From: Leclercia adecarboxylata
GTDB lineage: Bacteria; Pseudomonadota; Gammaproteobacteria; Enterobacterales; Enterobacteriaceae
Reading direction: 5' to 3'
NCBI RefSeq assembly: GCF_023639785.1
Contig: NZ_CP098325.1
Span: 2,356,001 to 2,420,000, forward strand
DNA length: 64,000 bases
The translations under genes and the position numbers were made by a program. Numbering within the stretch: position 1 is the stretch's first letter; each line of letters starts with the position of its first letter. The notes beneath the pieces are model-generated. The model saw only the letters and a program-made list of their open reading frames with translations, was not told the DNA's origin and did not search any database. Of the stretch, positions 35,853 to 43,982 are shown piece after piece.

Positions 35853-38834
35853 ATGCTGGTAAACCTTTGCGACTACAAACAGAGCGTCACGCTGATTGCC
35901 AACAGCGGCGTACAGTTTCTTGATTTCGGCCTGACTCCGCAGGATTCCGCCCAGAGCGGGCGTTTTGTGCGTAAAACCGCCAACGGCCCCCTGCTGCGCC
36001 TGGACTTCGATCTGGTCAACGGCCGCTACACCCTGCCTGCGACCCACGGCGGACAGCCGGAAGTGGTTAAACCGGAAAGCACCATTCTGTTGCAGCAGTC
36101 GCTGGCGGTGCTGGACGGCGTCTGGCTGCCGGTGCCCTTCCTGCGCTTCAACCCACCGCGCACCTTTGTTGAAGGCCCGGATAACTGGGCGCGGGTGCAG
36201 GTCCGTAAGCTGGAAACCCCGGATAACGCCGGAAACAGCCACCGCGTGACCCTGGCGCTGGACAGCCAGATTGCCGCCCACGCCACCAGTCCCCTGTCGC
36301 CGGTGGAGAATGACATTCTCAACGGGACCCGATTCGCGCTGGCCTGGCGTGACGATGAAGTGGCGAATTTCCTCGACCAGACCTGGATTGACGGCTGGCT
36401 GCGCGAGGCCTTTACTCAGTATGCCACCGGCGTGGAGAACCGCGCTGAACGTGAGCTGCAGCTGGCGATGCGCAACTTTGAGTACCAGGCGCACTGGCTG
36501 AACATTCTGGCGATGCTGGGCGAGCAGCTCACCGTCCCGGAAGTGAAATTCGTCACCCATACCCTCAGCACTCCGGCGATCCCGGTGGACCTGATCCTGG
36601 ATGTGGGTAACACCCACACCTGCGGGGTGATCATCGAAGACCACGGGGATGCCAACGACGGCCTGCGCCAGACCGCCGAGCTGCAGGTGCGCTCGTTAAG
36701 CGAGCCGCAGTTCCTGAATGAGCCGCTGTTTACCAGCCGCCTTGAGTTCTCCGAAGCCCGCTTCGGCAAGCAGCACTTCTCGGTGGAGAGCGGGCGTGAA
36801 GATGCCTTTGTCTGGCCCTCCATCGTGCGCGTGGGCGACGAGGCGCGCAAGCTCGCCACTCAGCGTCTGGGCACCGAGGGCAACAGCGGCATCTCCAGCC
36901 CGCGCCGTTATCTGTGGGATGAAACCCCGGTGGTGCAGGACTGGCGTTTCAGCCAGATGAACGCAAAAACCCAGCGCGAGCCGCTGGCGACCGCCTTCCC
37001 GCTGATGAATCTGATGAACGACGACGGACAGCCGCTGTTCACCCTGCCGCAGGATGAGCGCCTGCCGGTGTTTTCCCCGCAGTACAGCCGCAGCACCCTG
37101 ATGACCCATATGCTGTGCGAGCTGCTGGCGCAGGCGCTGGGGCAGATCAACAGCGTTGCCACCCGTCTGCGTCTGGGCTTCCCGGCCTCGCCGCGTCAGC
37201 TGCGCACCCTGATCCTCACCCTGCCGTCGGCGATGCCGAAGCAGGAGCGGGAGATCTTCCGCCGTCGCATGTTCGAAGCCATCGCTATCGTCTGGAAAGC
37301 CATGGGCTGGCACCCGCAGGATGACGACTTCTCCAGCCGTAAACAGCAGGAGAAGAGCGTGGTGCCGGTTCCGGAGATCCAGATGGAGTGGGATGAAGCC
37401 AGCTGCGGCCAGCTGGTGTGGCTCTATAACGAAGCTATCTCCCACTACAATGGCCAGACCGAAGCGTTTTTTGCCGCCCTTGCCCGCCCGGATCGTGAGC
37501 CGGAGCCTGGCTGTCAGCCGGGCCGCGCCCTGCGCGTGGCCTCGATTGATATCGGCGGCGGCACGACCGATATGGCGATCACCCACTACCAGCTCGACGA
37601 CGGCTCGGGCAGTAACGTCAAGATCACGCCGCAGCTGCTGTTCCGCGAAGGCTTTAAGGTGGCGGGGGATGACACCCTGCTGGACGTCATTCAGCGCTAC
37701 ATTCTGCCTGCCCTGCAGACACAGCTGCAGAAGTCCGGCATTGCCGATGCCTCGCTGCTGATGGCCTCGCTGTTTGGCGACTCCGGGCGCATCGACACCC
37801 AGGCGGTATTGCGCCAGCAGACGGCGTTGCAGCTGTTTATGCCGATTGGCCATGCGATCCTCGCCGCCTGGGAAGCCAGCGACGCCGACGATCCGCTGGA
37901 CGGACTGCACGCCACCTTTGGCGATCTGCTGACCCGCAAGCCCACGCGCAACGTGATGAACTACCTGCAACAGGCCATTGAGCACGCCCTGCCTGCGGGC
38001 TCCCCGCCGTTCGACCTGTTTGCCGTGCCGCTGCACGTTAACTTCCGCGAAATGCAGGACGCGATGCTGGCCGGGCACTTCACCCTGGCCGCACCGCTGC
38101 ACGCGGTAGCCGAGGCGATCTCCCACTACGCCTGCGATATTCTGCTGATCACCGGGCGTCCGGGCTGTCTGCCGGGCGTTCAGGCGTTGATCCGCCATCT
38201 GCAGCCGGTCCCGGTCAGCCGCATGGTATGGCTGGATAAGTACCGGGTGCATGAGTGGTATCCGTTCAGCCAGCAGGGGCGCATTGGCAACCCCAAATCC
38301 ACTGCGGCGGTCGGGGCGATGCTCTGTAGCCTGGCGCTGGATCTGCGCCTGCCGCGCTTCAACTTTAAGGCGGCGGACATCGGCGCCTACTCCACCGTGC
38401 GCTACTTAGGCGTGCTGGATAATACGGTAAATACCCTGCGCGAAGAGAACGTCTGGTATCAGGAGTTGGACCTCGACAAACCGGGGGCGAAGCTGGATAC
38501 CCGTCTGCACTTCCCGCTGCGGGGCAACGTCACTCTCGGCTTCCGTCAGCTGGCGAACGCCCGCTGGCCTGCCACCCCGCTCTACACCCTGAGCATTAAC
38601 TCGGCGGAGCTGGCAAAATCGATTGCCGGTGACGGGGTGCTGAACGTGCGCCTTAAACTCTGCGGCGGCAATAAACATGAAGGCCCGGAGGCCTTTGAGC
38701 TGAGCGACGCCTGGCTGCAGGACGGCACGCCGGTGTCGGCGGATGCCCTGACCTTTAAACTGAATACTCTGGCCGATCGCCGACACAGCGGTAGCCATTA
38801 CTGGATCGACAGCGGGAGCGTATACCTGAAATGA
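35853..38834 (+). CDS. srfB: SrfB-family protein, ASKHA (actin/Hsp70-like) ATPase candidate
   Basis: 993 residues from ATG 35853 (MLVNLCDYKQSVTLIANSGV); a GTG at 35841 is in frame but overlaps srfA. Two ASKHA phosphate motifs are visible, LILDVGNTHTCGVIIED (about 247-263) and SIDIGGGTTDMAITHY (about 561-576), and an adenosine-type motif LITGRPGCLPGVQAL (about 764-778). These suggest ATP binding by an actin/Hsp70-like core. Salmonella SrfB is called a virulence protein, but no biochemical role is agreed. It overlaps srfC by 4 bases. Confidence 0.9.
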   Translation: MLVNLCDYKQSVTLIANSGVQFLDFGLTPQDSAQSGRFVRKTANGPLLRLDFDLVNGRYTLPATHGGQPEVVKPESTILLQQSLAVLDGVWLPVPFLRFNPPRTFVEGPDNWARVQVRKLETPDNAGNSHRVTLALDSQIAAHATSPLSPVENDILNGTRFALAWRDDEVANFLDQTWIDGWLREAFTQYATGVENRAERELQLAMRNFEYQAHWLNILAMLGEQLTVPEVKFVTHTLSTPAIPVDLILDVGNTHTCGVIIEDHGDANDGLRQTAELQVRSLSEPQFLNEPLFTSRLEFSEARFGKQHFSVESGREDAFVWPSIVRVGDEARKLATQRLGTEGNSGISSPRRYLWDETPVVQDWRFSQMNAKTQREPLATAFPLMNLMNDDGQPLFTLPQDERLPVFSPQYSRSTLMTHMLCELLAQALGQINSVATRLRLGFPASPRQLRTLILTLPSAMPKQEREIFRRRMFEAIAIVWKAMGWHPQDDDFSSRKQQEKSVVPVPEIQMEWDEASCGQLVWLYNEAISHYNGQTEAFFAALARPDREPEPGCQPGRALRVASIDIGGGTTDMAITHYQLDDGSGSNVKITPQLLFREGFKVAGDDTLLDVIQRYILPALQTQLQKSGIADASLLMASLFGDSGRIDTQAVLRQQTALQLFMPIGHAILAAWEASDADDPLDGLHATFGDLLTRKPTRNVMNYLQQAIEHALPAGSPPFDLFAVPLHVNFREMQDAMLAGHFTLAAPLHAVAEAISHYACDILLITGRPGCLPGVQALIRHLQPVPVSRMVWLDKYRVHEWYPFSQQGRIGNPKSTAAVGAMLCSLALDLRLPRFNFKAADIGAYSTVRYLGVLDNTVNTLREENVWYQELDLDKPGAKLDTRLHFPLRGNVTLGFRQLANARWPATPLYTLSINSAELAKSIAGDGVLNVRLKLCGGNKHEGPEAFELSDAWLQDGTPVSADALTFKLNTLADRRHSGSHYWIDSGSVYLK

Positions 38835-40993
38835 CAGCCACGACGACCACGACTCAGGCGTTAATCGGGTGGATCAACGCAACGCGTCAGCACGCCCCCA
38901 TTCTCGATAACGACGCCGACGCCCTGCTCGCACGACTGGCGATGGCCGACGCGCGGGAAAACGCGATTGCGCGCGCGCTGGCCTCCGGCAGCACCATCGG
39001 CTTGTACGGTCACTCCCAGGCGGCGAAAGCGCACCTGCTCGCCACCCTGTGCGGCAATGACAATCAGCGGATGAATGTGACCGTCGGCCAGCGGACCTTT
39101 GACTATTTTTCCCACATCAACCCCGGTCACGCGCTTACCAACATGGCGCTGCGCTTCACCCCGAACGCGGCGGAGGTGGCTGACGACGTCTTTCCGCTGC
39201 GCCTGAGCCTGCTCACCGAAGCCGAACTGGTGCAGGTGTTTCTGGCCCGTGCCACGCTCGCGGCGGTGGATAAATCGGTTATCGAGGCGCGGCTGGAGAA
39301 GTGGCGCGCCCTGCGCCAGCCCCAGAGCGTTCCGGGGATCACCCCTGCCGACGTGGGCACTATCGCCCACTACTGGCGCGATACTGTCCCCGCGGCGGCG
39401 CAACAGATGGACGATGCCCTGTGGCACCAGTTTGCCCTGCTGCTGCCGTCGCTGGATCTGAGCACCCGGGCCAGCGTCTGGTCGTTACTGTGGGGCGAAC
39501 AGCAGGAGCTGACCCAGGAGTGGCTCAAGCTGGCGCATATTCTTCACCAGACCAGCCATGCGCCAGAGCTGGCCGCCCCGCTGAGCCTGCTGGTGGACAA
39601 CTTTGGTCTGCCGACCGAAGGTTTCCTCACCCGCGGCGACATCGCCCTGCCGGACGTCCAGCAGGCGGTGCTGCATCCGCTGCACAAGGGTGAACTGCTT
39701 AATGCCATCAGCATTCCGCTGGATGTGCTGGCCCTGCTGACCCGGGAGCTGATCCTGCCGGTCGAACAGTGCGCCCTGGCCGGAGTGGATATCATTGATA
39801 TTCCTGCCCCGTCGGCCCAGCCGGATCTGCCCCTCGCCCGGGCCAAACAGCAGTGGCTGCTGGAGCACTACCGTCAGCAGCTGCAGCCGGACGTGCTGGT
39901 GATCTGCAACGCCACCGCTCATCACGGCCAGACGGCCAGAACCGCGAGAATGCTCCTCAACTGGGTGAAGGCAACCCAGCCGGGCGACGATGCTGCACTC
40001 CCGGGCCTGGTATGGGCCATCACCCCGCAGGATGCGCGCTTCACCAGCCGTACCAATCTCGACGAAGCCGTGCAACAACTGCTGGGCAAACCCGGCCAGC
40101 ACTGGGGGACGTTGCAGGCACTCGATACCAGCAGCATGCAGCGGGTGATCGAGTGGTTGTCCCAGGCGACGCTGGCCACCCAACGCCAGACCCGTTTGCA
40201 GGCGTTACGCCAGCAGCATCAGCGCCAGCTACGCCAGCTGATGCAGGGGTATCTCGCGCCGCTGAGCCAGGATGCTGGCGCTCAGCGCGTTGCCGCCGAA
40301 GCGATGGTGCGAGCCCTGCAGGGGAGCGCTGCCCGTCACGGGGAGCTGCTGGAGGGATTACTCCCGCCGCTGCGCGCCTTTGAGACGCTGCTTGCCGTGC
40401 AGCAGCCGCGCGAGGAGCAGGTTAATGGTCTGTTTACCGACGCCATCGACCTGTTTGCCGACAGCGCCCTGGACAGCGATGAGATGTTACAGCCCACCGA
40501 CAAGGCCCGTCTGGCCCATCAGGTGTGGATCAATCATATGCGCCAGTGGAGCCGCGACGAGGCCGTCGCCAGTCGTCTGGGTCTGGAGTCCGCGATCCTG
40601 CAGCAGATCGGCGATGTGCTGGTGATCGCCAGCTACCGCCTGAACCTGCTCGCGCTGCTGAAGAAAATAGTCGATACCGATAAAAGCAGCGCCGCGCAGC
40701 TGCATGCCGCACTCGGCAACTTTGTCGGCTGGGTGGGTTATGCGCAGACCCCGGCATCCGCCCGTCCGGCCAGCCGCATCCGCAAGGGCCAGCCGGTGTT
40801 TGTGACGCCATCGGTCAACAGCAGCGCGCCGCGCTTAACCCGACTGGGAGAGCAGCCGGTGCACGCCGCGACGGCCTATGTCTACGACTGGCTGGTGGCC
40901 TTGTATACCCAGGCGATTGAGAATATCGGATATCAGCATCCGCATGATATGACGATGGACGACCGCCAGGCGTTGCAGGGGTTGCTCGCCTGA
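38831..40993 (+). CDS. srfC: SrfC-family protein with degenerate P-loop
   Basis: 720 residues. Near the N-terminus IGLYGHSQAAKAHLLATLCG (56-75) has the layout of a Walker A strand-loop-helix but reads GHSQAAKA, lacking the second Gly and the Ser/Thr. VLVICNATAHHGQTARTARM (about 355-375) could be a strand and switch-like region. Long helical segments follow (QTRLQALRQQHQRQLRQLMQ). The ATGA overlap with srfB indicates stoichiometric translation. Salmonella SrfC is an SsrB-regulated protein of unknown mechanism. The architecture suggests a dynamin-like or STAND-like NTPase relative; this is inference. Confidence 0.88.
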   Translation: MTATTTTTQALIGWINATRQHAPILDNDADALLARLAMADARENAIARALASGSTIGLYGHSQAAKAHLLATLCGNDNQRMNVTVGQRTFDYFSHINPGHALTNMALRFTPNAAEVADDVFPLRLSLLTEAELVQVFLARATLAAVDKSVIEARLEKWRALRQPQSVPGITPADVGTIAHYWRDTVPAAAQQMDDALWHQFALLLPSLDLSTRASVWSLLWGEQQELTQEWLKLAHILHQTSHAPELAAPLSLLVDNFGLPTEGFLTRGDIALPDVQQAVLHPLHKGELLNAISIPLDVLALLTRELILPVEQCALAGVDIIDIPAPSAQPDLPLARAKQQWLLEHYRQQLQPDVLVICNATAHHGQTARTARMLLNWVKATQPGDDAALPGLVWAITPQDARFTSRTNLDEAVQQLLGKPGQHWGTLQALDTSSMQRVIEWLSQATLATQRQTRLQALRQQHQRQLRQLMQGYLAPLSQDAGAQRVAAEAMVRALQGSAARHGELLEGLLPPLRAFETLLAVQQPREEQVNGLFTDAIDLFADSALDSDEMLQPTDKARLAHQVWINHMRQWSRDEAVASRLGLESAILQQIGDVLVIASYRLNLLALLKKIVDTDKSSAAQLHAALGNFVGWVGYAQTPASARPASRIRKGQPVFVTPSVNSSAPRLTRLGEQPVHAATAYVYDWLVALYTQAIENIGYQHPHDMTMDDRQALQGLLA

Positions 40994-40999
40994 CAGAGA

Positions 41000-41064
41000 C
41001 GCCTGATGGCGCTGCGCTTATCAGGCCTACGGTGAGAGGAATATCATGCGTAGGCCTGATCAAG
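41000..41064. repeat. REP pair between srfC and the hydrolase
   Basis: GCCTGATGGCGCTGCGCTTATCAGGCCTAC and the inverted half GTAGGCCTGATCAAGG flank a 15-base spacer. The second half encodes the last residues and lies next to the stop of the alpha/beta hydrolase. Confidence 0.7.
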
Positions 41065-41808
41065 GCAATCAGATAACGCCTTCGCCAGCGCCGAGGGTTT
41101 TTCCCAGGACATAGAGTGCCCTGCATCCGGGATAATTTTTACCTCAACGCCCTGCCCACGCATCTCGTCTACATCGGCGTCGGGTAACGAAAGCTCACCA
41201 AAAATAAGCCATACCGGGCAAGACAATTGCAGAAAGCGCACATTCCAGCTGGGCTGTACGCCTGTAACCAGACTCGCGGCACCGCGCCACACTGCCCAGG
41301 GAGCATTGCTTTGCAGGCAGCCTTTCCAGGATGAGGTTTCCGCCTCCAGCATCGCCTGATAACCTGTTCGAACAAACTCGTCTTCTGTCTGCGCGGCTAT
41401 ATCCCGGCTAAACACACCACCTCCGGCATGAAAGTTGGGCTCTGAAACGATCAATCCCCGAAGACGGTTACCGGCCAGCTCTGCCGCTTCGATCGCAATG
41501 CTGCCCCCCATGCTGTGCCCGTACAGCCAGAATGACGTTACGCCCAGATGATTGAGCAGCTCGATGACCACCTGCGCCTGGGCAGAGGTCTGATAGCTGA
41601 ATGCTTCAGGTTTATCGCTGTAACCGCTGCCGGGCAGATCGATAAGAATGGCTCTACGGGAACCGAACTGAGGCTCGCACACAATGCGGGGATATTCGTA
41701 AGAAGAGGCACAGCCGAGACCGTGTATAAAGACCAGCGGTTCGCCCTGTCCGGGCAGTTCCTGCCAGCGCACGACACAATTGGCCTGTAGCGATTTAAAG
41801 CTGTTCAT
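41044..41808 (-). CDS. Alpha/beta-hydrolase-fold protein
   Basis: 254 residues from ATG 41808 (MNSFKSLQANCVVRWQELPG; AAGGAG 5 bases upstream). The oxyanion-hole motif is FIHGLGCASS (28-37). The nucleophile elbow is LYGHSMGGS (Ser99). The acid is probably Asp in LSLPDADVDEM and the His is in PDAGHSMSW near the C-terminus, so the triad looks complete. The substrate is unknown; the fold spans esterases, C-C hydrolases and peptidases. A LexA-type box overlaps its promoter. The C-terminal DQAYA and stop are encoded by a REP half-site. Confidence 0.85.
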   Translation of the reverse strand: MNSFKSLQANCVVRWQELPGQGEPLVFIHGLGCASSYEYPRIVCEPQFGSRRAILIDLPGSGYSDKPEAFSYQTSAQAQVVIELLNHLGVTSFWLYGHSMGGSIAIEAAELAGNRLRGLIVSEPNFHAGGGVFSRDIAAQTEDEFVRTGYQAMLEAETSSWKGCLQSNAPWAVWRGAASLVTGVQPSWNVRFLQLSCPVWLIFGELSLPDADVDEMRGQGVEVKIIPDAGHSMSWEKPSALAKALSDCLDQAYA

Positions 41809-41828
41809 ATGCACTCCTTTTCAGATAA

Positions 41829-41844
41829 CTGTGTATTTATACAG
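41829..41844. promoter_or_regulatory. LexA (SOS) box candidate upstream of the hydrolase
   Basis: CTGTGTATTTATACAG fits CTGT-N8-ACAG exactly, with an AT-rich centre. It ends 20 bases above the start codon and covers a TATAAA that could be the -10 element on the minus strand, a typical repressing position. Confidence 0.6.
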
Positions 41845-41925
41845 CCCATCGTAAAGAAATACTATCGCTGGCATTCAAATCTGGAAGGTGTCTTCAGAAA
41901 CAGACGTCGGAGGGCGCTACGTTAA

Positions 41926-41959
41926 GTAGGCCGGATAAGGTGCTTGCACCGCATCCGGC
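41926..41959. repeat. Single REP-type element
   Basis: GTAGGCCGGATAAGGTGCTTGCACCGCATCCGGC, directly before the ortT terminator. Confidence 0.65.
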
Positions 41960-41960
41960 A

Positions 41961-41983
41961 AAAAGCCGCCTAAGGCGGCTTTT
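41961..41983 (-). terminator. Terminator overlapping the ortT stop codon
   Basis: AAAAGCCGCC, a TTA loop on the minus strand, then GGCGGCTTTT followed by T. The stem begins inside the ortT stop codon and the A and T flanks allow both directions. Confidence 0.85.
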
Positions 41984-42155
41984 AGAAGAGAGAGATCAGC
42001 AGGGCGACCGGGAAACTCATCGGCCAGGTGGAGCCCACCAGAAAGGCACTCAGAAAACGGATACGCTTACGATCTTTAGAGAGAAACCAGGTGATCAGGG
42101 CACTGATCGTCGCCATGACGGCGTAAAACATCAACATCTTCTGGTACAACGTCAT
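41982..42155 (-). CDS. ortT: Orphan toxin OrtT (YdcX), GhoT-like membrane peptide
   Basis: 57 residues (MTLYQKMLMFYAVMATISAL, then ITWFLSKDRKRIRFLSAFLV and a short end SFPVALLISLF). Two TM helices are separated by a basic loop SKDRKRIR, the GhoT/OrtT pattern. E. coli OrtT inserts in the inner membrane, lowers membrane potential and ATP, and acts in the response to trimethoprim/sulfamethoxazole; no antitoxin partner is known. It matches the E. coli protein I remember at most positions. An FNR-type palindrome lies 52 bases above the start. In E. coli it sits between patD and ydcY; here other genes intervene on both sides. Confidence 0.93.
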   Translation of the reverse strand: MTLYQKMLMFYAVMATISALITWFLSKDRKRIRFLSAFLVGSTWPMSFPVALLISLF

Positions 42156-42206
42156 TTCAATGACCCAATTTGCTGTTCAATAACCGCGCGCAATATGCGA
42201 CATATG

Positions 42207-42220
42207 TTGATAAGGATCAA
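42207..42220. promoter_or_regulatory. FNR-type site upstream of ortT
   Basis: TTGATAAGGATCAA is a perfect TTGAT-N4-ATCAA dyad, the FNR consensus. Its centre is 58 bases above the ortT start codon, compatible with activation from about -41.5. Confidence 0.6.
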
Positions 42221-42265
42221 GTTTTTTTGTTACAGATTATCCACAGTTTTTGCGAGGTAATAACA

Positions 42266-42292
42266 GTTGGGTAGCATCCGCTACAACTTTTT
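42266..42292 (+). terminator. Plus-strand terminator-like hairpin with no gene upstream
   Basis: GTAGC-ATCC-GCTAC with outer GTT/AAC pairing and a following TTTTT. No plus-strand gene leads into it, so it may end an unannotated small RNA or be fortuitous. Confidence 0.4.
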
Positions 42293-42317
42293 GACGAGGT
42301 TTTTCGGGGATAGCGAT

Positions 42318-42346
42318 AACCAGAGCCGCGATCAGCGGCCCTGGTT
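42318..42346 (-). terminator. Strong hairpin after the 25-codon ORF
   Basis: On the minus strand AACCAGGGCCGC, loop TGATC, GCGGCTCTGGTT: a 12-bp stem with one G-U pair, 7 bases past the small ORF stop. A T run is lacking, so it may stabilise the 3' end. Confidence 0.55.
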
Positions 42347-42353
42347 TCCGGCT

Positions 42354-42431
42354 TTACTTCTTCACCGGTTGAGGCTTTTTGTTACCCGAATCGGGTACTT
42401 TAGGGGATTTGTCTTTATCAACCTGAAGCAT
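42354..42431 (-). CDS. Very small basic protein (25 residues), unnamed
   Basis: ATG 42431 with an excellent AAAGGAG 6 bases upstream; the product is MLQVDKDKSPKVPDSGNKKP followed by QPVKK and TAA. It is hydrophilic, Lys/Pro-rich, with no TM segment. A strong hairpin directly follows the stop. It sits between ortT and the orphan flagellin gene. I do not recognise the family; the ribosome site and hairpin are the evidence for a real gene. Confidence 0.5.
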   Translation of the reverse strand: MLQVDKDKSPKVPDSGNKKPQPVKK

Positions 42432-42500
42432 CAGACTCTCCTTTGTGGCCTTCGGAATAAACAAGTATAGCCTGGTTAAAAAACACACTGCCAATGGTGC

Positions 42501-43949
42501 TTACATTTTGAGCAGATCAAGCACCCTTTGCGGGACCTGATTCGCCATCTTAAGCGCCGCATTCTGACTCTGCTCCAGGATCTGCGCCCGGGCAAGCTGG
42601 CTGGCCTCGGCGGCGTAATCGGCATCCTGAATGCGGCTGCGGGCGGTTTGCATCGCCACGCCCTGCTGGGACAGCACCGCTTTACTGGATTCAAACCGGT
42701 TCATCATCGCGCCATATTGCCCGCGATAGCTGCTCACTTTCTCCAGCGCGGCATCCAGCAATCCCATGCACTTCCGGGCACCTGCCTCGGTGGACATCTC
42801 AGTATTGTCCAGCTGCAACGTCTTCAGATCCGTCGGGGTTGGCTCGATGGTGGTGGTCTGCATCTCTTCCCCGAAGTTGGCGCTGGTGACAACCTCTATC
42901 GGCCGACTCTGCTTCGGCGGCACCTCAGGGGGAATGGTCGGCGTCGGCAGCGTGCCCCATTTAATGTTGCTGGTGAAAGACCCGCTTCCTACCACCATTA
43001 CCAGCAGATCTTCCGTGACGGTATCCAGGGTCATACGTTCGATACGGTTCGAGCCGTTAGCACCGTCGTTCCAGGCCCCGGATGCGACATCTTCATAACG
43101 GTCGCCGTCCCCGCTGTAGCTAATGTTCATGCCGTTATAGTTGAGCGTTTCCCCGCTCAGGCTCCAGCCGGGCCCGCCGTCAATCAGCTGTGCGTCATCG
43201 TAAACCGCCCCGCTGCTGAAACCGTTTTTGGCGGTCAATACCGACGCGGTGGCTTTAGCGCCGTCGGTAATTCCCCGGCTGACCCAGGTGTAATCCGCAT
43301 CCGGGCCGTTTAACGGCGTGCCGGCAAGATGTTTCCCGTCCCGGGTAAATAGCTGCAGATCGTCATCCAGCCCCAGTGAATCAATGGTGATGGTGATATT
43401 TGTCGAACCGGCGGGAATATAAGCCAGCGGAATAATTCCCGAGCTGAAGGAATAATCGGTTCCGGCTACGGGGAATTTGGTGTTTAAGGGTGGAACATCG
43501 CCGATTAATTGCGGCGGAAATACCGGCTTATCGGTCGCCAGCGGATATTGACCAAAAATCTCAGTTTGTTCAGAGACCTGCGTAATCGTTGCCAGAATCT
43601 GCTGATACTCCTGGTTAATACTGTCCCGGTCCGACTGCGATAAGGTGCCGTTCGCCGCCTGGATAGCGAGACTTTTGGCTTTGATCAGCATATTACCGAT
43701 ATCGCTCAGGCTCCCTTCTGCCGTCTGCGCCAGGCTTATGGCATCGTCGAGCCCGCGGGAGATAGCGCTATCCGCGTTAATATTTGAGAACATCCGGTTG
43801 GCTATCGCCTGCCCGGCCGCGTCATCCTTTGCGCTGTTAATACGAAGTCCTGAGGAGAGCCGCTCAATGGTTTGAGAAAGCAACGTGGTGTTAGCGTTCC
43901 GGGACTTAAGCGAGAGCCCGGCAATCTCGTTATGATTAATTGCAAGCAT
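42501..43949 (-). CDS. Orphan flagellin with a large central insertion
   Basis: 482 residues. The N-terminal D0/D1 segment (LLSQTIERLSSGLRINSAKD, DAAGQAIANRMFSNINADSA, about 20-115) and C-terminal D1/D0 segment (YGAMMNRFESSKAVLSQQGV; ARAQILEQSQNAALKMANQV, about 405-482) are clear flagellin. The central part (about 150-345) resembles a beta-sandwich, with LDDDLQLFTRDGKHLAGTPL like PPC-type domains, and has no HExxH, so it is not flagellinolysin. No other flagellar gene is nearby. A near-consensus sigma-28 promoter lies 34 bases above the start. It could be a phase or alternative filament subunit, or a D3-decorated filament component. Confidence 0.88.
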   Translation of the reverse strand: MLAINHNEIAGLSLKSRNANTTLLSQTIERLSSGLRINSAKDDAAGQAIANRMFSNINADSAISRGLDDAISLAQTAEGSLSDIGNMLIKAKSLAIQAANGTLSQSDRDSINQEYQQILATITQVSEQTEIFGQYPLATDKPVFPPQLIGDVPPLNTKFPVAGTDYSFSSGIIPLAYIPAGSTNITITIDSLGLDDDLQLFTRDGKHLAGTPLNGPDADYTWVSRGITDGAKATASVLTAKNGFSSGAVYDDAQLIDGGPGWSLSGETLNYNGMNISYSGDGDRYEDVASGAWNDGANGSNRIERMTLDTVTEDLLVMVVGSGSFTSNIKWGTLPTPTIPPEVPPKQSRPIEVVTSANFGEEMQTTTIEPTPTDLKTLQLDNTEMSTEAGARKCMGLLDAALEKVSSYRGQYGAMMNRFESSKAVLSQQGVAMQTARSRIQDADYAAEASQLARAQILEQSQNAALKMANQVPQRVLDLLKM

Positions 43950-43982
43950 GATGAACAGGGCCGTTTTTCTGGTCTGACTACT

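Noticed and set aside
36696..38252. 518-codon open frame on the minus strand
   Set aside because: Antisense to srfB; His/Gln/Arg-rich and without recognisable domains.
42266..42292. Terminator of a plus-strand protein gene
   Set aside because: No plus-strand coding frame with start and ribosome site leads into the hairpin; kept only as a possible small-RNA end.
42501..43949. Flagellinolysin (metalloprotease inserted in flagellin)
   Set aside because: No HExxH motif is present in the central insertion.
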